From: Coemansia sp. RSA 487
Lineage: Eukaryota; Kickxellomycota; Kickxellomycetes; Kickxellales; Kickxellaceae
Assembly: GCA_027577595.1 (NCBI GenBank)
Contig: JANBRJ010000144.1
Span: forward strand, 1 to 26,919
DNA: 26,919 bases
Reading direction: 5' to 3'
In this document: positions 8,581 to 16,581 of the stretch, piece by piece
How the letters are laid out: each line of letters opens with the position of its first letter
Position numbering within the stretch: position 1 is the stretch's first letter
Translations under genes and position numbers: made by a program
The notes under the pieces: generated by a model
Database searches by the model: none
What the model was told of the DNA's origin: nothing
What the model saw: the letters and a program-made list of their open reading frames with translations, nothing else

Positions 8581-10006
8581 CGCTTTAGCAGCCTTTTGCT
8601 TTTATCTATAGAGCTACTCAGTTTTTCAGGGAAGGCATAGGATTATACTTTTGACAGCTAAAGTGAAAATGATGGTATAAAAAAAGCTGAGAGGAGCGAA
8701 AAGAGATATAAAAAAGGTGCTTTTGAAAGAGCTTTTTTTTAAAAGCCAGTGCAATGAAACAAAAGAACCAAAGTTCTACAGAGTTCTTGATAAGTTTCGA
8801 TTTTTTTAAATCTTTTTAGCGAAAGTGACGTAATCTATTTGCCATCCACGAATTTAATTACCAGCATGTTTCATAAGTGGGTGAATAGATAGCATTATTT
8901 TTAAATAGTGTATGTGCAACCTTTTTACGTTCAAGTGCGCCTTGTAGTATATAGCTTAATGTGTTTATTTGAAAAGGTCATGAAGAAAAGCTAGGTCCAG
9001 CTCACGATACTCAATAGTGCTTTTGCCTTGTATAATAATGTTGCTCTAGTATAACGCTAAATATAAAAGCAGCATGGTTGGATATCGTGTTCAAATTATC
9101 CATTTAAAGCGTTATTAGATCTTTAGTGTTTACCACGGAATATTTCTTGTCAAGTTTCTTGCAAGCACCACACTTAGCTACTTTACCATAAACACACTTA
9201 CTCATTGGAGCTAAAAGCTTTAAACAACTTATTCCTTCAGTAGTAGTATGGTCACCACTAATACACCTATTTGAACACATAATTTCTTGCTGGTTGGTAA
9301 CGTGTTAATAATCAATCGATTCTTTAATTCGGTTGGCTGAGGAGTTGGTATTCCAAAGGCTAGATAAATATATTGGTTGTTAGTCGTGCTATGATAGTCT
9401 TATTTTTGGATGATGACAGAGAAATCCACCCTTTTTATATGTGAGAAATGTGTTGCTCTAAGACACATTTTTTAGTTTATTCTGATACATGATGTATCGG
9501 TACTTTTGTGGCATTGTTTCTTGCACTCTTAAAAATTAATGGCTATTGTTGGAAATTACCCACCCCCAAACAACAGCTATATCTCATTATACAACAAGCA
9601 TACATTTTATCTATTGGCTATCAAATAAACTGGATATTGGCATTTTCTGCTACTTAGTATACATTTCCTATTACATGCTCAGTTGTTTTCAATGCTAGTC
9701 GTCAATTTCCTTCTTTAAATATGGCATGTACATTATTAAATCGGCTTTTGCTATGTACATTTCTGATCTTAATAGCCTGTTCAGGACATGCAGTTGAATG
9801 TCTTTATCTGATTTTAATTTATGGTTTCAATGTTTGTTGAGCTCGACATTTTCCTGGAAACGGATTGATTAGTTCCAATTCGGCTCCCATGGCACTATTA
9901 TTCCTGTTACTCCCTATCCCTGTGTAATTCACGCACACAAAAGTACACAAAGGGAAAGCGATATAGATGCTGCCTTGTAGGCTTCGAAACCGATATCCAC
10001 ATCTAC
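8581..10006. other. AT-rich gene-free stretch, left part of the island
   Basis: About 1.4 kb without a credible coding region on either strand. The sequence is visibly AT-rich with scattered short A/T runs. I found no tRNA, transposon protein or tandem array. The last ~100 bases (from about 9902) lie in an open frame without ATG that runs into the left copy of the inverted repeat. This may be decayed coding DNA. Confidence 0.5.
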
Positions 10007-10143
10007 TGTGATACGAAATCTAATTACCGGATGTATGTTTACCACTATTTAATAGTATGCCATGTCATCGCAGGTAGACAGAGCTTTTTTTGGCTCGGGG
10101 GTTGCTTCTTCAGTTTTTTGATAATATACTTTTATTCATACTA
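10007..10143 (+). repeat. Left copy of a ~135-bp inverted repeat pair
   Basis: This segment recurs in reverse complement at 10926-11057. The first 46 bases are identical in both copies; similarity continues with scattered substitutions and a few small indels to a shared TTTATTCATA(C/T)TA end. Outside these limits similarity fades. No target-site duplication is evident at the outer ends. It could be a dispersed repeat, a remnant of terminal inverted repeats, or a fragment of a duplicated gene. In this orientation one frame reads CDTKSNYRMYVYHYL in both copies, and each lies in an open frame of about 80 codons lacking an ATG. Confidence 0.8.
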
Positions 10144-10925
10144 AATCTACCCTCAAGAGAGATGCAGTCAGATTCCTGTACGTTAATTGATATTGTCAAT
10201 CTGGAAGCAGATGACAAGACTTTGTTTAATTAGAAAACTGCACATCACATCAGCGCGTTGTCTTTGCCGGATATTCAAGCAAGCTTAGCGTGGCCGCCAA
10301 CGTCACAGCTTCTTAATTCAAGTGCTGGTTGTGCTGGATGGCACTGGTCATCCGAAGTAGCATACAGCGATAATGTTGGGTTGCAGATCTCTTGCTCTTT
10401 GCGCTGGATACGGCGCAATCGTATTAATAAACGTTGCTATATATTTACTCGCTGGCCTGTGGTTTACCTGCTTAGACATGAAGAGATGACTGACAACCCT
10501 CATATAGGGTGCTATTTATATGTGCTGACGAGTTTGCAAAACTTCAGCTGATTCACCTGTGTTTATGTGGGGGTAGTGTTCCTGATTGCTGTTTGTTTTT
10601 CGCAAGCAGACTTACGTAGCATATGAAAGACAGCAAGCCAGACGTCTTTGCTTACCTTGCATATTTCAACTTTTTCAAAACAGCGTAGCAAGCAATCACT
10701 TTTAGTAAATTATTATTCCAAAACTATAAGGGTGGTTCCCAAAGCGGGTTGCCTATGAATGCATCCAAAACATCGCACAACATGAATATTGCTAATGTCT
10801 GGCCAACACGCAGGCCAAGCAAAAATACTTTGGGCTGGCTGCAAATTATCCAAGCTTTCTTCTTTTTCGTCTCATAATAAGCATAATAGCTGTGGTAACA
10901 TACCCAACAGTACCTGTGATCCTTT
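10144..10925. other. Spacer between the two inverted repeat copies
   Basis: About 780 bases of AT-rich DNA with no recognised gene. A 97-codon frame at 10258-10551 has no ATG start and shows no family pattern. If the flanking repeats are terminal repeats of a small non-autonomous element, this would be its interior. No further internal repeat or RNA gene was seen. Confidence 0.45.
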
Positions 10926-11057
10926 TAATATGAATAAAAGTATATTATAAAAACTGAAGACCCAAAACCAGAGGAGAAAAGTCCATCTATCTGTGATGAC
11001 ATGGCATGCTGTTAAATAGTGGTAAACATACATCCGGTAATTAGATTTCGTATCACA
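10926..11057 (-). repeat. Right copy of the ~135-bp inverted repeat pair
   Basis: This is the reverse complement of 10007-10143, starting with the same 46-base identical block at its outer (right) end. It lies in a minus-strand open frame (10872-11114) whose only in-track start is TTG and whose C-terminal half is hydrophobic. That frame shares CDTKSNYRMYVYHYL with the left copy, then diverges through small indels. Confidence 0.8.
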
Positions 11058-11170
11058 ATCCTTGTCTCTATTGGCATCACTGCCAAGTATGTTTAGAATA
11101 TAAACACTTGCCAAGTAGCCACAGAATCGTATTATAATCTGTAAGCTTCTTTAGTATTAAAAATACTGTA

Positions 11171-12075
11171 TTGTTTTTTAGCGTGTTAGCTATTGTAATC
11201 ACAAAGGCGCCTGTAGTGGCAAAAGGCGCTGTCGTTCAGCTTCAGACAAGCACAGTTTTTGCTTGTAGCTCTGGATTCGAGTCAACGTTGCGCTCAAAAG
11301 TTGACGACCAAACTCGCAAAACAGGACACTGTGATACCAGCTACAACATAGAAGCAAGCGGATACGATGGAGCGCCATCAGAAGACCGACAATATCTAGA
11401 GCTTGGATACTGGTGTTAGGAAGCACAGCAAGCTAGAGAATACCGCCAACACCATTGCATACTACGCAGTTAAAAGCACACAAAGACCAATGAATATTTT
11501 CTTCCGCAACAAGTACCTCCACCAATCTGTCATGCTTGAGGCTGTTGCAGTGGTGCCAGGAATGGTCAGCGCTCTTATATACCACATAAAATCGCTCCAG
11601 GGAATGCACCATGACGGCGGCTGGATCGGAAATCTCCTCCACAATCCGGAGAACGGGCAATTGCACCTAATAACGTGGATGGAGGTTGGAAAGCCCGTGT
11701 TCTAAGAGCGAGCCCCGATTGTGACGGCCCAAATGGGCTTTTTTTTCAGACTTTTCTGTGCTCTACGTGGTCAGTCCGTGCACAGCACACTGTATTGTCG
11801 AATATCACGAGGAGGATGCAGTCACATCATACGCGCATTTCATCAAGGAGGTTGACGCTGGGAGAATCAAAAACTTTAAGGCTCCCGATATCGCTATCGC
11901 TTACTGGAACCTCGACGAAACAGTCACCCTTCGCGATGTTGTGCTTGCTGTGCTGGCAGGCGAGGCTCTCCACCGCGACACCAACCACCATTTCAGCAAC
12001 CGAATCCGTGCTGGCCGCGAAAGCCTTTTTGAAGACTTGGGACACACTGAAAACAAGTCGCGCATAAAGTACTGA
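11171..12075 (+). pseudogene. AOX: Alternative oxidase (AOX, mitochondrial ubiquinol oxidase) pseudogene
   Basis: Three adjacent frames together show AOX features. Frame 11171-11419 has no ATG and reads like a presequence region. Frame 11403-11705 carries TIAYYAVKSTQRP, MLEAVAVVPGMVSA and GGWIGNLL. Frame 11758-12075 carries YVVSPCTAHCIVEYHEEDAV, APDIAIAYWNL and GEALHRDTNHHF. AOX is a di-iron enzyme of the inner mitochondrial membrane that oxidises ubiquinol and bypasses complexes III and IV. Damage is clear: the HP-Y segment preceding AYYAV is missing, with a frame change near 11410. The ligand motif normally NERMH reads NGQLH (Gly codon at 11655-11657). A TAA at 11703-11705 is followed in frame by the AOX-like ERAPIVTAQMGFFF, and a further frame change occurs near 11745-11757. 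Introns would not explain an in-frame stop plus loss of an iron ligand, so I call it a pseudogene. An intact AOX may exist elsewhere in the genome. Confidence 0.85.
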
Positions 12076-12229
12076 TTTTCAGTTACACACAATAGGATAT
12101 TACAAGTTCGCTATTTCTCATAGATACATGTTTATTCATATAATCTAAAAATAAACATGAAATAAGGCTAACTGATATAACCAAAAACGCACGTGCTTGG
12201 TTTCATATAGCACAAGAAGGTACTAAAAC

Positions 12230-12457
12230 TTACTTGATGTAGAGGGTGGTTGCAGAATCGAACGTATTGTTTTTGGCGCTATAAGTACCAGTATTATCCG
12301 TGTAAATGGAGAGAGCAGTTACACTCCTATCGTCTTTCTTAAGCTGCTTAAGGATTTGCTCGCCAGTCCAGCCAGATATAGCGGTAACTGTCTTTATTTG
12401 ACTTGCCGTTGGAGCAGTGTTTCCAACAGGGTGAATTGTAATCTTGATGGTGACCAT
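12230..12457 (-). CDS. Small protein of an unrecognised two-member family (copy A, 75 residues)
   Basis: ATG-initiated frame of 75 codons, opening MVTIKITIHPVGNT and ending FDSATTLYIK. No known family recognised. A paralogue lies at 14565-14783: both begin with a strand-like ITI.P.GNT, have a central helix-like segment (GEQILKQL here, GSEILEKL there) and end in an alternating hydrophobic strand with TL. The order strand-strand-helix-strand-strand in about 75 residues is compatible with a ubiquitin-like beta-grasp fold, but there is no diglycine tail and sequence identity to ubiquitin is not evident. It has no signal peptide or Cys. The ~230 bp upstream is also similar between copies, with a TATA-like box at 12555-12562. 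The stop codon overlaps a GTAAGT (minus strand, about 12231-12236), which could be a 5' splice site; splicing would change only the last residue or so. Confidence 0.7.
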   Translation of the reverse strand: MVTIKITIHPVGNTAPTASQIKTVTAISGWTGEQILKQLKKDDRSVTALSIYTDNTGTYSAKNNTFDSATTLYIK

Positions 12458-12554
12458 TGTTGAAGTTGGTTGTTGCTCGAATTGATTGCTGTTTGAATTT
12501 GTCGCTGGATGGTGAGATGTTGTTTTTGAACTGGTTGAGTGGAATTTAGTTTAG

Positions 12555-12562
12555 ATTTTATA
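12555..12562 (-). promoter_or_regulatory. TATA box of small-protein gene A
   Basis: TATAAAAT on the minus strand, about 100 bp before the ATG at 12457. The equivalent site in copy B (14867-14874, TATAAAAG) is at a similar distance, which supports it. Confidence 0.55.
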
Positions 12563-12623
12563 TTGTAGCGAACTGCTAGGAAATTTTACTTGTCTCCAAA
12601 TATTAGACCCAGCCATTTCAGGT

Positions 12624-12641
12624 TTTAGTATTACATCAGCA
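12624..12641 (-). promoter_or_regulatory. 18-bp element conserved upstream of gene A
   Basis: TGCTGATGTAATACTAAA on the minus strand, about 165-185 bp before the ATG. Copy B has the same sequence with one substitution (TGCTGATGCAATACTAAA) at 14938-14955, about 155-170 bp before its ATG. A further shared TAAATCTG block lies about 20 bp upstream in each. The rest of the promoters has diverged more, so this may be a regulator site retained after duplication. Confidence 0.5.
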
Positions 12642-12670
12642 ATTTTACACATATAGCTGCTTCAGATTTA

Positions 12671-14564
12671 GAAAAATTTATATATTCCATTTATATAGTT
12701 GATAATACTATTTGTAGATATTTTCTGTTATACATACTCATTATACATAGATAGTTTGGATATTTTAGATTCAGATAGAATTCGACATATATGTAGTCAT
12801 ATATAATGGTACTATTTATAATATAAAAGTTGGTGTGCGTAATAATAACTGCTTTTATTTAATAGACCTATATAATTAGTTGGCACTTTATATTGGAAGA
12901 AATGCACACTTGTATTACATGAGCAGAATTAATAGCCAGTCTATTAGAGGAGCTTCAATAATATATTTTCATTTTCATTTTTATATAATTATATCTGTCT
13001 CTATAATATTACCTATTCAGAATAAGGCTACCTGCAACCACAATTACTGCAATTGACATAGCCAAAAATATAAAGACATGTCTCACAAATGTTTCCAAAA
13101 TGAATCTAAAATTTCTTTGCATTTTTACAATAAACCATGGCTTTTTATAGCTGCTACAATCAAACAAAACTATTTGGATAATTGGATAGTGTTGGCATTA
13201 TTTTGGTACATTTTGTATCTGGCCTAGACAGGCTTATATATATCTGTTAGTCAGTCGGCTCTGCGTACGGGGTCTGGTAATTTGATCGAGATATTTACCA
13301 AATCTGAATATACAATATCAACTATACTCGTTTTTTGTTTTTACATGAAATCTTAATAAATAAACTGTTTCAAAACTCGATGATCTCAACTACAATAAAA
13401 TGAATGACCAAGTCGTTTTATTTATAGGAATCGAGGTACAGCTTGATTCCTGTGAACGTTACTATATAAGAGTCTTTTCGCGAGTATGTTAATTTCCTTT
13501 ATCATGTGATATATTGTTAAAACATTCTAGTAACACTTCAGCACGGGCTCCAGAGTCTACCTGTTAGCTTACCATAGCTCTTATTATGACAAGTATATTT
13601 ACATGTCCGAATTCCATGAGCGGGAGCTTGTGCTATGGAATACGGAGGTCAGATCTTGAGATGCGGATAAACGATCATATTTCGTGTTCAGTATTGATCG
13701 GTAAATCACGTGACTTTACCGATCAATTGGCAGTCGTCGTTTGCTTGCTAGTTCCAGCTAACAGATAGTATATATCGCATGCTGTTCAACAATATGATTG
13801 ACTCAATACTAGTCAGTTATATTGGGACCCAGCTTGCGAGTCGCTGAACTGAGTCATTATCTCAACATGTGTCAAGCAGCGGCATTTTGGGCTAGAGGTT
13901 GAATTATTTTTGCTTTTCTTTTCTATCAATAGGAATAGCACCTAGTAAAAAGAGAGACAATGCAGCCAGTCTCCCACTGGAATTTTGAAATTGAATAGAA
14001 GACAAAATAGGCAGACACTAGTATCGGATATGTACAAATCTGGTAGAAGATTACATACTGTTAATGGACATCAGCTTGGTTGCACTGGAAATTAAATTGT
14101 TGCTAGGGAAACCAGACGATACAGCACTAGACATCATTCAGTAACAACAGCTGTGACGAATCGAGCATGGACCTGGGATGGATAACAAGGAGTATTCAGA
14201 TGATGTTTTATCTTTTATTTCCTTTCCATAAAAACCAATGAAATAAAAATAAATCCATGCCATTTTCTCAAAGGCAATGTCCAAGGAATGTTGCCCTTTT
14301 ATATGTAACAGAGAGAGCCGTTACATATAGTGCACTATTACAATGTCCACAACCAGTGGTTGCCCCAGCCCATCTGTATGGAAATCAGCCCTGCATATGA
14401 CAACACACTAGCGTGACAACAGCAATATATTTTCAATATTTAATGGTGTTGTTAATCTCTTTATTTATAAATTTATTTGCATTAGCTAAAATTGAAGCCC
14501 AGCTAAATGATAAATCCTAAATGATGCATGCTTGATTTTGTCTAATACATAAAGGGATGGAGGC
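12671..14564. other. AT-rich gene-free stretch between the two small-protein genes
   Basis: About 1.9 kb of strongly AT-rich DNA. The only notable structures are the CACGTG-centred palindrome (13693-13727) and a 10-bp inverted repeat, TATATGTAAC/GTTACATATA with a 10-base spacer (14300-14329). A 60-codon frame at 13586 has an ATG but no family signal and overlaps the palindrome. I see no RNA gene. Confidence 0.5.
13693..13727. promoter_or_regulatory. 35-bp palindrome centred on TCACGTGA
   Basis: Perfect 13-bp arms, ATTGATCGGTAAA and TTTACCGATCAAT, flank TCACGTGAC, whose core is itself palindromic. It could be a high-affinity site for a dimeric bHLH factor, a cruciform-forming sequence, or an insertion-site remnant. 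The half-element GGTAAATCACGTG (13700-13712) is identical to 5451-5463 upstream of the NIPA-like gene. No gene starts within 700 bp. Confidence 0.6.
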
Positions 14565-14783
14565 TTATGAGTAGAAGAGAGTGATACTAGCTTTGAAAAG
14601 TTTACCTGCAGCATCGTTACCACCAGTGGCATATCTACTAATTTGGGTAGCACTGATAGCCTGTGGTCCACCTGTTAGCTTTTCAAGAATCTCAGAGCCT
14701 TTACATGCACTATCAAGGGAGATAGAGTGGGAAATATCGGAAGGAGTATTGCCGGCAGGCCTGAGGGTGATAGTTATGGGCAT
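14565..14783 (-). CDS. Small protein of an unrecognised two-member family (copy B, 72 residues)
   Basis: ATG-initiated frame of 72 codons, opening MPITITLRPAGNT and ending FKASITLFYS. It is paralogous to the 75-residue protein at 12230-12457: the shared core is ITI.P.GNT, G.EIL..L, then F..(A/S).TL. Overall identity is low, about a third by eye. The leader is strikingly alike: both end TTCAACA before the ATG and both contain CCATCTCACCA-type or CATCTCACCA sequence 40-60 bp upstream. A good TATA box (14867-14874) and the 18-bp element (14938-14955) lie at matching distances. Both copies keep full frames, whereas the nearby AOX has decayed, suggesting that they are or were recently under selection. 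Function unknown; the predicted strand/helix pattern would allow a beta-grasp fold. Confidence 0.7.
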   Translation of the reverse strand: MPITITLRPAGNTPSDISHSISLDSACKGSEILEKLTGGPQAISATQISRYATGGNDAAGKLFKASITLFYS

Positions 14784-14866
14784 TGTTGAAATTGTTGGCT
14801 GCTTAGATGTACTAGGTGGTGGTGAGATGGTGTTTCTTGGATGGATTGAGTAGAAATTTTGCCTAG

Positions 14867-14874
14867 CTTTTATA
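14867..14874 (-). promoter_or_regulatory. TATA box of small-protein gene B
   Basis: GGTATAAAAGC context on the minus strand, about 85-90 bp before the ATG at 14783. It is a near-consensus TATA box at a position matching that of copy A. Confidence 0.6.
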
Positions 14875-14937
14875 CCCTGAAAAGATATTGTAGAAGTGAC
14901 TGGCCCATCAGGAATTTTAAAGTAGTTATTTCGGGAG

Positions 14938-14955
14938 TTTAGTATTGCATCAGCA
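14938..14955 (-). promoter_or_regulatory. 18-bp element conserved upstream of gene B
   Basis: TGCTGATGCAATACTAAA on the minus strand; 17 of 18 bases match the element at 12624-12641 upstream of copy A, at nearly the same distance from the start codon. Confidence 0.5.
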
Positions 14956-14985
14956 TTTCTATCGATATAGATGTTTCCAGATTTA

Positions 14986-15552
14986 AAACGTATCTAGATA
15001 CCCCCATTCCTTTATTAATAGATTTATTTACAAACATCGATTTATTTTATATACACTAGATAATTGAAACCAGTATTCAGATATAGTGATTACTTATGGA
15101 ATTGGACTGGAGCTTTCTGATTCAAGCACCATGCCACCACATGTTCAGAGATTCATCATATCAAGATTGCAAGTTTATAGCCATTTAGTCTAGAAAAATA
15201 AACCAATCAATGACAGCCAACCAGCGGTATTATTATATAAAGTATGCTATTTATAGAAGGATACAATAATATAAATACAAAGTTTCTTGTGAATTGAAAA
15301 CTATAAAAGGCAATATCATTTCTATAGCAATGCTAAGTATAACAGTTACTATGGAATACTTGCTTGATTGCGATCTACTGGGCAAAACAATTTTCCTGCT
15401 ACAAAAAGGATTGTACACAGTGGTATCAATAGAATCCAGAGACTTTAAGCAGCGCTTTAGGAATTTTATCTTTTACTTTACAAAAGGTTACTTTTCAAAA
15501 ATTGGAACATTTCAATTGGAAACATGTAATTCATCATTAGCAAGGAGTTCTG
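14986..15552. other. AT-rich stretch between gene B promoter and Faf1 3' end
   Basis: No supported gene. A frame running 15294-15629 overlaps the 3' end of the Faf1 gene on the other strand, is AT-driven and has no family pattern. I see nothing else here. Confidence 0.5.
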
Positions 15553-16215
15553 TTAACGGTGGTGTTTCTTTGGACCGGACCTGGGGTTATTTCCACCTTT
15601 CTTTGATTTTCCAGCACGCGCGCCACTGACGCGGTCAATGTGGTTTTTCGAGATATGCAGCACACCGTCCTTGAATTTGCCAGATCCAATCCTGAGCCCT
15701 CTGTCTGTGTCCTTCCTGGGCCGCGAATCCTTGGGTGCCGACGCCTTACCGGTATACATGATCTCGAGCTCGCGCTTCATCGACGCATTCAACACGCCTC
15801 TGTCTTTGGCATCCTTTATATGCTTATCAGCCTTTGCCTGGCGATTTCGTTGTACAGCAAAATACATATCGGCAGGCATTTTCTCTTTGCTTTTGACTTT
15901 CATGCCCAGCTTGGCCAGCTTTTGCGTGTTGTATTTGTGCCGTTCCCGACCCGTCAACTGCGACTCGTGGAGTTTTTCAATCATCAGCTTGCCTTCCAAG
16001 AGGTCTTGAAGCTCCTTGTCGTTCTTTTTATCTTGCTGCTCTTCCTTCCGTTCTTTCTTTGTTAGTGGCGCTGGTGGATTGTTTAGCTTGCTTATCTTGG
16101 ACGTCATGAATGATTTGTACTCGTGTTTGCTGGCGGTCGACTTGGCTTGCGTTGTGTCCTTGAATACCATCACTTCGGGGGCACGCTTCCTTTTAGGCTG
16201 TGTGTTGGCTGGCAT
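15553..16215 (-). CDS. FAF1: Faf1/C1orf131-family 40S ribosome biogenesis factor (DUF4602)
   Basis: The 220-residue product is highly basic and Lys-rich. Its C-terminal block, RGLRIGSGKFKDGVLHISKNHIDRV (residues ~173-197), matches the GKFK.G.L.LS..DI signature of yeast Faf1 and human C1orf131. Upstream there is a coiled, charged region (KKERKEEQQDKKNDKELQDLLEG, ~53-75). It ends with a Gly/Lys/His-rich tail. Faf1 is a small-subunit processome factor needed for early 18S pre-rRNA cleavages. The ATG at 16215 begins MPANTQPKRKRAPEVMVF, a probable nuclear or nucleolar signal. It is shorter than yeast Faf1 (346) but close to animal C1orf131. The family call rests mainly on the C-terminal motif. Confidence 0.75.
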   Translation of the reverse strand: MPANTQPKRKRAPEVMVFKDTTQAKSTASKHEYKSFMTSKISKLNNPPAPLTKKERKEEQQDKKNDKELQDLLEGKLMIEKLHESQLTGRERHKYNTQKLAKLGMKVKSKEKMPADMYFAVQRNRQAKADKHIKDAKDRGVLNASMKRELEIMYTGKASAPKDSRPRKDTDRGLRIGSGKFKDGVLHISKNHIDRVSGARAGKSKKGGNNPRSGPKKHHR

Positions 16216-16581
16216 CTTGTCGCAAAACGTTTACGGTATTTTTATATGTACAATAGTGAGAAGAATGAAAGGAGTAAAGGGTAAATTGCATTGGAAGCAA
16301 AGAGAGAAAGAGAAAATCCTTGGTGAATATTTTTTCAGTGCTTTTTTAGTAGTATGTGATTTGATCAGCTGTGATCAATTAGCGGGGAATGTAATAGCGC
16401 AAGTGCAATTGATTGAAAGAGACTTAAAAGCAAGAGTTCATGGTTGCATTTTAGCTTGCTCTTTTTCCCTTTCCACAGCTATCAAGCAGCAGTTTGTCCT
16501 TTATAACCTGTTAATTTATATTACTTTGCATTTTTTGTTGTAGAAATCCTTTTTGGATTAATTTTGTATAGTCAGTAGTAA
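16216..16581. promoter_or_regulatory. Divergent promoter between FAF1 and PTC5
   Basis: This 366-bp spacer has no gene. It contains AT-rich stretches, and a GATCAGCTGTGATCA near-palindrome around 16362-16376. No consensus TATA with clear placement was found. Confidence 0.4.

Noticed and set aside
10258-10551. 97-codon frame between the inverted repeats
   Set aside because: No ATG start, no family pattern, and AT-rich surroundings; treated as spacer.
10007-11057. Complete non-autonomous DNA transposon with terminal inverted repeats
   Set aside because: No target-site duplication at the outer ends and no known TIR motif; reported only as an inverted repeat pair.
13586-13768. 60-codon ATG frame overlapping the CACGTG palindrome
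   Set aside because: Short, no family signal, no paralogue, and the palindrome explains part of the sequence.
14300-14329. 10-bp inverted repeat TATATGTAAC/GTTACATATA
   Set aside because: Short and AT-rich; expected by chance in this composition, so not proposed as a functional hairpin.
15294-15629. 111-codon plus-strand frame overlapping the FAF1 3' end
   Set aside because: AT-driven composition, no recognisable motif, and it overlaps an opposing supported gene.
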